9,642 nt of DNA from Desulfovibrio sp. (GTDB taxonomy: Bacteria; Desulfobacterota; Desulfovibrionia; Desulfovibrionales; Desulfovibrionaceae), in the NCBI GenBank assembly GCA_031282465.1, contig JAITDR010000154.1, forward strand, positions 1 to 9,642. The letters run 5' to 3'. A program made the translations under genes and the position numbers. Below, one piece after another: positions 1 through 7,990 of this stretch (position 1 is the first letter of the stretch; the number at the start of each line of letters is the position of its first letter). The notes beneath the pieces were generated by a model. It did not search any database. It worked only from the letters and a program-made list of their open reading frames with translations, and had not been told where the DNA came from.

Positions 1-1
1 A

Positions 2-478
2 GGCGACCATATCGACACGGACGCCATCATTCCGGCAATCTACCTTGTCAGCTCGGATCCGGAAGAACTCGGCCGGCACTGTATGGACGGCCTGGACCCG
101 GCCTGGAAAAACAACATCAAACCCGGCGCGAGCCTGCTTGTCGCCGGACGCAACTTCGGCTGCGGCTCCTCGCGGGAACACGCGCCGGTCGCCATACTCG
201 GCGCGGGCATACGGGTGGTCATCGCCCACAGCTTTGCCCGCATATTTTACCGCAACGCCTTCAATACCGGCCTGATCCCGCTTGAAGTCGGCGACGACTT
301 CACCGAGTTCAAGGAAGGCGACGAGCTTGAGGTGGACATGGACGCGGGCACGATCTTCAACAAACGCAGCGGGAAACGCATCGCCTTCCCGCCGCTGCCC
401 GAAGGCATGCGCGCGATCCTTGACGCCGGAGGACTGACCGGCTTTGTGAAAAAAAGGCTTGCAGCGCATGCGGGTTAG
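2..478 (+). CDS. leuD: 3-isopropylmalate dehydratase small subunit (5' partial)
   Basis: Small, swivelling subunit of isopropylmalate isomerase. With the LeuC Fe-S subunit it converts 2-isopropylmalate to 3-isopropylmalate in cytosolic leucine synthesis. The reading frame is open from base 2, and the true start lies left of the window. The first ATG, at 83, is internal because conserved LeuD sequence precedes it ([12 protein letters not shown], then YLV and [12 protein letters not shown]). The family signature [14 protein letters not shown], followed by [22 protein letters not shown], is intact. The C-terminal part ([11 protein letters not shown], then [17 protein letters not shown]) is a normal LeuD end, and TAG closes it at 476-478. 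The 158 visible residues are nearly the whole protein, since the family is usually about 160-170 aa for this short, archaeal-like type. One oddity is that the usual Arg of the IPARYL/IPARFL motif is Ile here (IPAIYL). A leuC gene probably lies just upstream (inference). A homoaconitase or other aconitase-family small subunit is possible, but leuB next door favours LeuD. Confidence 0.93.
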   Translation, partial: GDHIDTDAIIPAIYLVSSDPEELGRHCMDGLDPAWKNNIKPGASLLVAGRNFGCGSSREHAPVAILGAGIRVVIAHSFARIFYRNAFNTGLIPLEVGDDFTEFKEGDELEVDMDAGTIFNKRSGKRIAFPPLPEGMRAILDAGGLTGFVKKRLAAHAG

Positions 479-517
479 TGCCGTGCAATGCTCAACATGA
501 GCAATGCAAATTGAGGG

Positions 518-568
518 GGTCCGGGGGAAATGATTTCCCCCGGCGAGGTCCGGGGCAGAGCCCCGGAC
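518..568. repeat. REP-like double-hairpin intergenic element
   Basis: Two perfect inverted repeats stand in tandem, and each begins with the direct repeat GGTCCGGGG (518-526 and 547-555). The first has arms CCGGGGGAAAT (521-531) and ATTTCCCCCGG (533-543), 11 bp around one central base. The second has arms GTCCGGGGC (548-556) and GCCCCGGAC (560-568), 9 bp with an AGA loop. A minor stem ACGC/GCGT follows at 567-579. No T run follows either stem, so neither is a standard intrinsic terminator. The unit resembles the GGTCC(A/G)GGG palindromic repeats scattered between genes in Desulfovibrio-type genomes; that comparison is from memory. Likely roles are mRNA 3'-end stabilisation after leuD or a REP-type non-autonomous element. 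A single window cannot show that it is dispersed. Confidence 0.7.
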
Positions 569-586
569 GCTGAAGGCGTACAGTTC

Positions 587-600
587 AACATTGCAATGTT
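587..600. repeat. 14-bp perfect palindrome AACATTGCAATGTT
   Basis: AACATTGCAATGTT equals its own reverse complement. It lies about 95 bases before leuB, and its right half continues into a second CAATGTT (602-608) after one base. The block from here to 664 is bracketed by the 9-bp direct repeat CAGTTCAAC (581-589 and 665-673). A perfect palindrome of this size suits a dimeric repressor operator, but it could also be the core of another repeat element. No factor can be named. Confidence 0.3.
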
Positions 601-631
601 TCAATGTTCAGCCTTGCGCCTGCTCAGGCCG

Positions 632-651
632 ATGCCGAAGGCATATATTTT
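632..651 (+). terminator. weak hairpin plus T tract in the leuB leader
   Basis: ATGCC (632-636), loop GAA, and GGCAT (640-644) form a 5-bp stem followed at once by ATATTTTT. It looks like a minimal intrinsic terminator or attenuator placed about 45 bases before leuB. Upstream, GCCTT (611-615) can instead pair with AAGGC (638-642), and GCCTG/CAGGC (618-629) can form its own small hairpin, so competing folds exist. The stem is short, so strong termination is unlikely. Confidence 0.2.
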
Positions 652-681
652 TAATGTTACGCTGCAGTTCAACCTGCCAAC

Positions 682-685
682 GGAG
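682..685 (+). promoter_or_regulatory. leuB ribosome binding site
   Basis: GGAG is followed by an 8-nt spacer to the GTG at 694. It is the only SD-like site near the LeuB N-terminus, and it supports GTG at 694 because the conserved [11 protein letters not shown] motif begins only seven residues in. Confidence 0.65.
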
Positions 686-693
686 TATACCCG

Positions 694-1779
694 GTGAACA
701 AACGCATAGTGTTGCTGCCCGGAGACGGCATAGGCCCGGAAGTCGTCGCCCAGTGCGTGAAAGTCTTACGGGCTGTCGAGAAAAAATACGGGCTGTCGTT
801 TGATACGGAAGAACGCCTGATCGGCGGCGCAGCCATCGACGCGACGGGGGAACCGCTGCCGGAGGCCACACTCGCGGCGTGCAGAAAGGCCGACGCCGTG
901 CTGCTCGGGGCCGTGGGCGGCCCGCAGTGGGACGCGAGCCCGCACCGCCCCGAAGCCGGGCTGCTGGCGATACGCAAGGAACTCAATCTCTTCGCCAACC
1001 TGCGTCCGGCGCTCGTGCTGCCGGAACTGGCCGCGCTCTCCGCCCTGCACCCGCGCACGGTGGAAAAGGGCGTGGATCTGCTGGTCGTGCGTGAGCTGAC
1101 CGGCGACGTCTATTTCGGCCGGCCGGCGGGCGAGGAACGCCGTAAAGGCAGGCGCGTAGCCTTCAATACCATGATTTACAGCGAGGACGAGGTGCGCCGC
1201 ATCGCCCGCGTCGCCTTTTCGGCGGCACGCTCGCGCTGCGGACGCGTCTGCTCGGTGGACAAAAGCAACGTCCTGCACGTCGGCCGCCTCTGGCGCGCCG
1301 TGGTGGAAGAAACGCACCGCGATTACCCGGATACCGAACTGACGCACATGTACGTGGATAACTGCGCCATGCAGCTTGTCATCAACCCGGCACAGTTCGA
1401 CGTTATCCTGACCGGCAACCTGTTCGGAGACATCCTTTCCGACGAGGCCGCGGCCGTGACCGGCTCCCTGGGCATGCTGCCGTCGGCTTCCCTGAGCGGA
1501 GCGCCGGAAGACGGCGGCGTCGGATTGTACGAACCCGTGCACGGGTCGGCGCCGGACATAGCCGGACAGGACAAGGCCAATCCCTTTGCCGCCGTCCTGT
1601 CCCTGGCCATGATGCTGCGCCTGACCCTGGGGCTGCCGGAAGCCGCCGACGCGGTGGAAAAAGCCGTACGCGGCGTGCTCCGCGACGGCCGGCGCACCGC
1701 CGACACGGCCGCCGCCGGCTGCAAGGGACCGATTCTCGGCTGCAACGAGGCCGGCGACCTGACGGCCGCAGGCATCTGA
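694..1779 (+). CDS. leuB: 3-isopropylmalate dehydrogenase
   Basis: NAD+-dependent oxidative decarboxylation of 3-isopropylmalate to 2-ketoisocaproate, the third step of cytosolic leucine synthesis; it normally works as a homodimer. The protein has 361 aa, which is full family length, starts with GTG, and ends in TGA. Landmarks are [11 protein letters not shown] (7-17), AVGGPQWD (73-80), [12 protein letters not shown] (94-105), [10 protein letters not shown] (133-142), VDKSNVL (188-194), [10 protein letters not shown] (220-229), [12 protein letters not shown] (242-253) and [12 protein letters not shown] (280-291). The expected substrate and metal residues are present: Arg94, Arg104, Arg133, Tyr140, Lys190, Asp222, Asp246 and Asp250. 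The isocitrate and tartrate dehydrogenase relatives are less likely because of the leucine-type [12 protein letters not shown] region and the neighbouring leuD. The 215-base palindrome-rich gap after leuD leaves open whether leuB is cotranscribed with it or has its own promoter; I see no convincing -35/-10 pair. Confidence 0.97.
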   Translation: MNKRIVLLPGDGIGPEVVAQCVKVLRAVEKKYGLSFDTEERLIGGAAIDATGEPLPEATLAACRKADAVLLGAVGGPQWDASPHRPEAGLLAIRKELNLFANLRPALVLPELAALSALHPRTVEKGVDLLVVRELTGDVYFGRPAGEERRKGRRVAFNTMIYSEDEVRRIARVAFSAARSRCGRVCSVDKSNVLHVGRLWRAVVEETHRDYPDTELTHMYVDNCAMQLVINPAQFDVILTGNLFGDILSDEAAAVTGSLGMLPSASLSGAPEDGGVGLYEPVHGSAPDIAGQDKANPFAAVLSLAMMLRLTLGLPEAADAVEKAVRGVLRDGRRTADTAAAGCKGPILGCNEAGDLTAAGI

Positions 1780-1787
1780 TCCGCGCC

Positions 1788-1847
1788 GTGTCCGACTTCG
1801 TCCGCCTGCACCGCCGCTCCGTACCACGGACAACACACCATGCCTGA
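1788..1847 (+). other. 19-codon ORF echoing the DnaE N-terminus
   Basis: In the 60-base leuB-dnaE gap a GTG at 1788 opens a frame reading VSDFVRLHRRSVPRTTHHA. Its TGA (1845-1847) lies just past the dnaE ATG, so it overlaps the start of dnaE by 8 bases, in a different frame. The first 11 residues line up with MPDFVHLHCHS of DnaE itself, sharing D, F, V, L, H and S at the same positions. It has no clear Shine-Dalgarno. It could be a decayed duplicate of the dnaE 5' end, a coupled leader peptide, or coincidence. Confidence 0.25.
1818..1830 (+). promoter_or_regulatory. hairpin over the dnaE ribosome binding site
   Basis: The only SD-like bases before dnaE, ACGGA (1826-1830, 9 nt from the ATG), are the 3' arm of a perfect TCCGT-ACC-ACGGA hairpin. 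Two GTCCG copies farther up (1790-1794 and 1800-1804) can pair with the same CGGAC. The site is therefore weak and possibly masked, which would suit low or coupled translation of a polymerase made in few copies. The stem is only 5 bp, so the effect is uncertain. Confidence 0.3.
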
Positions 1848-4800
1848 TTTTGTCCATCTCCATTGCCACAGTGAATACAGCCTGTTGGACGGCGCCATCC
1901 GTCTGCACGACCTCTGCGCCAGAGCCAAAGAATTCGGTATGCCCGCCGCGGCCGTCACCGACCACGGCAACCTTTACGGCGCCCTGAAATTTTGGCTCAC
2001 GGCCAAGGAATTCGGCATCAAGCCCATCATCGGCTGCGAGGTTTACACCTGCCCCGACCACAGGGACAAAAGCCCCGAACGCGGTTCTCTGCGCTTTCAC
2101 CTCCTGCTGCTGGCGCAAAACAGCACGGGCTACCACAATCTGGTCAGGCTGGTGTCTCACGGACACCTGTACGGCTTTTACCGCAGGCCGCGCGTGGACA
2201 AACGCCTGCTCCGCGAAATGTCGGAAGGCATCATCGCCCTCTCCGCCTGCATGGCGGGCGAGATACCGCGGACCTTCCTCAAGCGCGGTATGGACGCCGC
2301 TCTTGAGCAGGCCCGTGAGTACGCCGCCGTCTACCCCGGCCGCTTCTATCTTGAACTGCAGTCCAACGGCCTGGATGTCCAGGCAAAAGTCAACACGGCC
2401 CTGCTGGAAATCAGCGAAAAACTCGCCCTGCCCGTAGTCGCCACCAACGACTGCCATTACCTGAACGCCGACGACGCCGATGCGCACGACGTGCTGCTCT
2501 GCATTCAGACCGGAAAAAAAATTACGGATACGGAGCGCATGCGCTTTGAAACCCGTGAACTGTACTACAAAAACCCGGAGCAAACGGCCGCGGATTTCGC
2601 CGGCCTGCCGCACGCCCTGGACAACGCGCTGCGCATCGCGGAACAGTGCGGCGATTACGGGTTCACCTTCAACCGCTATCACTTCCCCGTCTATGAACTC
2701 AGCGACGGCGTCAGTCCTGAGGAAGAATTCTGCAGGCTGTCCCGCGCGGGATTGGAGCGGCGTTTGGCAGCCGTGCGCGGCAAGGTGGACGAAGATTTGT
2801 ACCGGGAAAGACTGGAGCACGAACTGGACGTTATCTGCTCCATGGGCTTCGCGGGCTATTTTCTGATTGTGCAGGACTTCATCAACTGGGCCAAAGACAA
2901 CGGCATTCCGGTCGGGCCCGGGCGCGGGTCGGCCGCCGGCTCCCTCGTCGCTTACGCCTTGCGCATCACCAACCTGGACCCCATCCCCTACAATCTGCTC
3001 TTCGAACGTTTTCTGAACAGCGAACGCGTCAGCATGCCGGATATCGACGTGGATTTCTGCGAAGCAAAACGGCAGGCGGTCATCGACTACATGCACCGCA
3101 AGTACGGTTCGGATTCGGTTTCCCAGATAACGACCTTCGGGAAGATGCTGGCCAGGGCCGCCGTGCGCGACGTGGGCCGGGCTCTCGGCATGACCTACCA
3201 GGAAACGGACCGCATCGCCAAACTTATACCGACCGACCTGAAGATGACCATCCGCAAGGCCCTTGAGCAGGAAAGCGACCTCAGGGTGCTCTATGAGTCC
3301 GACGCCGCGACCCGCAAACTCCTTGATACCTCCATGCGCCTGGAAGGTCTGTCGCGCCACGCTTCCATACACGCCGCCGGACTGGTCGTTTCCGACAGGC
3401 CCATGGTCGAATACCTGCCCGTATACCGGGGCAAGGGCGAAAACGACATCGTCACCCAGTTCGACATGAAGATGGTGGAAAAGGTCGGACTGGTAAAATT
3501 CGATTTTCTCGGCCTGCGCAACATGACCGTGATTGCAGAGACATTGAACAATATACGCGCCCGCGGCAGGGAAGTCCCCGACCTCGACGCCCTGCCCCTG
3601 GATGACCCGGCTACATACGCGCTGTATTCCCGCGGAGACACGGACGGAGTCTTCCAGGTGGAAAGCGCCGGCATGCGCCGTTACCTGAAACAGCTCAAGC
3701 CGACGAGCTTTGAAGACATCATCGCCATGCTGGCCCTGTACCGCCCCGGCCCCCTGGGATCGGGCATGGTCGCGGAATTCATCCAGCGCAAACACGGGAA
3801 AGTGGAGGTCCGCTACCCGCTGCCGGAACTGGAGGAATGCCTCAAAGACACCCACGGGGTCATCGTCTACCAGGAACAGGTCATGCAGATCGCGCGCCTG
3901 GCGGGCAACTACAGCCTCGGCGGCGCCGACCTGCTGCGCAGGGCCATGGGCAAGAAAGACCCGGCGGCCATGGCCGCGGAGCGTTCCTGTTTCATCAACG
4001 GCGCGGCGCAGCGCGGGGTGCCTGCCCCCAAGGCCGAAGAAATCTTCTCCCTCATGGAAAAATTCGCCGAGTACGGTTTCAACAAATCGCACTCGGCCGC
4101 CTATGCCCTGATTTCCTACCACACGGCCTGGCTGAAGACGCATTATCCCGTGGAATTCATGGCCGCCCTGCTCTCCTCGGAAATGGGCAACCAGGACAAA
4201 CTGCTGAAATACACCGCGGCCTGCCGGGACATGAGCGTGGAAATCCTCCCCGCGGACATCGGACACAGCCGCTGGGAATTCACCGTCAGGGACGGCAAAG
4301 TGCTGTTCGGCCTGGGCGCGGTCAGGAACACGGGCCGTGAAGCGGTGCAGGAACTGATTGCCGTGCGGGAAAAGGACGGCCCCTTCACCTCCCTTTTGGA
4401 CCTCTGCCGGCGCGTTTCTCCGCGAGGTCTGACCAAAAGGGCGCTGGAAAGCCTGATCAAGGCAGGCGCCTGCGACTGCTTCGGCGTCGCCCGGGCGGCC
4501 ATGCTCGCGGCTCTTGATACCGCGGTCGCCAAGGGACAGCGGGAACACAAGGGAAAAAAGGCCGGCCGGCTTTCCCTGCTGAGCATGGCGCCGCAGAGCG
4601 GGGCCCCGTCGTCGGGCCTGGGCTGGGACGGCCCGGAAAACGCCGTTCCCGAATGGGACAGTGAACAGTTCTCCCGCTTTGAAAAAGAAGCCCTGGGCTT
4701 TTACTTCACCTCCCATCCCCTGCAGCCCTACCGCAAGGAGATGGAGCGCCTGCGTCTGACCCCCCTGGAGGATTGCCGGGAACTGGAGCCGGAAGATGTC

Positions 4801-5310
4801 TTTGCCTGCGCCGTGCTGGCCAAGGTCGACAAGCTGCGCAGCGACGCGAAAGGCAGGCGCTGGGCGCTGCTGCAGGTGGAAGACCTGACCGCCTCGGCCA
4901 CGGCTTTCTGTTTCAGCACAACCTATGAAAAATACAGGGACCTGCTGATCCCGGACCTTCCCCTGTACATGGAAGGCCGCATGAGCCGCCGGCGCGACGA
5001 CGACAAGGCCCCGGAAAACGACGACGGTGCGCAGGCAGAAATCGTCTTTATCGTCGAGAAAATCATGTCGCTGGCCGACGCCTGCATGGAGAGCGGCGAC
5101 CCGTACTGCATCGGCATGGACGAGGCGTCCGGCAGGCGGCTGCCCGCGCTCAGGGAACTGCTGTCCCGGCACAAGGGGCCTGTGCCTGTGCACCTGCTGC
5201 TCGATCTGGGCGACACATGGTGCAGGCTGAGACTCCCGGATACCTACAGCATCAAACCCGGTCCCCTTTTCGACCGCGACGTCGGACTCTGGGAAACAGG
5301 CGGCATTTGA
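1840..5310 (+). CDS. dnaE: DNA polymerase III subunit alpha
   Basis: Catalytic subunit of the replicative C-family polymerase. It acts at the fork with the sliding clamp, clamp loader and DnaB helicase. The 1156 aa match the usual DnaE1 length. An N-terminal PHP domain (about 1-270) begins FVHLHCHSEYSLLDG and keeps all nine predicted metal ligands (His8, His10, Asp17, His42, Glu67, His87, Cys137, Asp204, His206). The polymerase core follows, with GPGRGSAAGS (359-368) and the catalytic triad Asp401 and Asp403 (PDIDVDF) and Asp555 (VKFDFLGL), at the same numbers as in E. coli. A helix-hairpin-helix lies near 862-885 and an OB fold near 985-1045. The clamp-binding position after the HhH reads RLSLL (910-914) rather than QxxLF. 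The ATG is supported by the conserved N-terminus; its SD is weak. DnaE2 is unlikely given the replicative features. The gene stands alone between leuB and mreB; I see no terminator on either side. Confidence 0.98.
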   Translation: MPDFVHLHCHSEYSLLDGAIRLHDLCARAKEFGMPAAAVTDHGNLYGALKFWLTAKEFGIKPIIGCEVYTCPDHRDKSPERGSLRFHLLLLAQNSTGYHNLVRLVSHGHLYGFYRRPRVDKRLLREMSEGIIALSACMAGEIPRTFLKRGMDAALEQAREYAAVYPGRFYLELQSNGLDVQAKVNTALLEISEKLALPVVATNDCHYLNADDADAHDVLLCIQTGKKITDTERMRFETRELYYKNPEQTAADFAGLPHALDNALRIAEQCGDYGFTFNRYHFPVYELSDGVSPEEEFCRLSRAGLERRLAAVRGKVDEDLYRERLEHELDVICSMGFAGYFLIVQDFINWAKDNGIPVGPGRGSAAGSLVAYALRITNLDPIPYNLLFERFLNSERVSMPDIDVDFCEAKRQAVIDYMHRKYGSDSVSQITTFGKMLARAAVRDVGRALGMTYQETDRIAKLIPTDLKMTIRKALEQESDLRVLYESDAATRKLLDTSMRLEGLSRHASIHAAGLVVSDRPMVEYLPVYRGKGENDIVTQFDMKMVEKVGLVKFDFLGLRNMTVIAETLNNIRARGREVPDLDALPLDDPATYALYSRGDTDGVFQVESAGMRRYLKQLKPTSFEDIIAMLALYRPGPLGSGMVAEFIQRKHGKVEVRYPLPELEECLKDTHGVIVYQEQVMQIARLAGNYSLGGADLLRRAMGKKDPAAMAAERSCFINGAAQRGVPAPKAEEIFSLMEKFAEYGFNKSHSAAYALISYHTAWLKTHYPVEFMAALLSSEMGNQDKLLKYTAACRDMSVEILPADIGHSRWEFTVRDGKVLFGLGAVRNTGREAVQELIAVREKDGPFTSLLDLCRRVSPRGLTKRALESLIKAGACDCFGVARAAMLAALDTAVAKGQREHKGKKAGRLSLLSMAPQSGAPSSGLGWDGPENAVPEWDSEQFSRFEKEALGFYFTSHPLQPYRKEMERLRLTPLEDCRELEPEDVFACAVLAKVDKLRSDAKGRRWALLQVEDLTASATAFCFSTTYEKYRDLLIPDLPLYMEGRMSRRRDDDKAPENDDGAQAEIVFIVEKIMSLADACMESGDPYCIGMDEASGRRLPALRELLSRHKGPVPVHLLLDLGDTWCRLRLPDTYSIKPGPLFDRDVGLWETGGI

Positions 5311-5363
5311 CGCTGGAAAAGTTCGGCGAAATAGGCTACTCTGGGCGACCGCGTCCGAAATAA

Positions 5364-7514
<2,151 letters not shown>

Positions 7515-7518
<4 letters not shown>

Positions 7519-7982
7519 AGAAGCTGTACCGCGTTTTCTGGTGGTTCCTGTACACGGCGGGCGCCGTGGTCGTGCAGCAGGTCGTGCCCGGCGTGGATGC
7601 CCTTATGCCGGGTTTTCTGCTTGCCCTTCAGGAAAACAAGCCACGGCAGCTTTTGGTGTTGTTCCTGGTCTTTACGCTTGTTCAAGAAGGCGCGGGCAGT
7701 CTGGGTTTCGGCACGGCGATGCTCAGCTACGCGGGAGCGGCGCTGCTTTTCCGCATGAGTCACGGCTTTTTCGTCGAGGACAACATAGTGTTCATTTCCA
7801 TGCTGTCGGCATGTCTGGGCCTGTACCACGGCCTGCTGATCCGGCTGATGTGCGCGATACAGACCATCCCTGTGGATTTTGAACAGTTGTTGCGGGAGAG
7901 CCTGATCCAGACCTTGGCGATTCCCCTGATCTGGGTGCCGGCCTATTTGTCCCGACCCAAAAACGCCCCCGCAACGCAGTGA
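7515..7982 (+). CDS. mreD: rod shape-determining protein MreD
   Basis: Small integral membrane protein of the elongasome, associated with MreC and PBP2/RodA. The 155 aa fit the family (about 150-180). Hydrophobic stretches occur near residues 8-25, 30-38, 45-60, 64-81, 90-112 and 126-145, giving about five or six membrane spans. MreD sequences are poorly conserved, so the assignment rests on size, topology and the position between mreC and mrdA. The start is GTG at 7515, overlapping the mreC TGA as GTGA. There is no Shine-Dalgarno in the 15 bases before it, so translation is probably coupled to mreC. Its TGA in turn overlaps an in-frame GTG of mrdA. Confidence 0.88.
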
Positions 7983-7990
7983 CGCCGGCC

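Larger units (their letters stand above)
596..697 (+). other. possible 33-aa leader ORF overlapping the leuB start
   Basis: An ATG at 596 opens a frame of 33 codons ending in TGA at 695-697, which overlaps the leuB GTG at 694-696 as GTGA. The peptide begins MFQCSALRLLRPMP and has five Leu residues, three of them in the stretch TTG-CGC-CTG-CTC (614-625). The position and the overlap would suit a translationally coupled leader for a leucine gene. Against this, no Shine-Dalgarno is properly spaced before the ATG (the nearest, GAAGG at 572-576, is 19 bases away), and the frame runs through repeat-like DNA. It may be a chance ORF. Confidence 0.2.

Noticed and set aside
766..5193. A 1475-codon open frame on the - strand across leuB and dnaE
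   Set aside because: It is codon-aligned with both sense genes, so it only reflects their avoidance of TTA, CTA and TCA codons. The peptide is low-complexity Gln/Val/His/Gly-rich and shows no family motif, while the sense strand has complete LeuB and DnaE.
5307..5337. Possible promoter TTGACG ... TAGGCT before mreB
   Set aside because: The -10 is a poor match and the spacer is 19 bases. A TATAAG at 5379-5384 has no -35 and overlaps the ribosome binding site.
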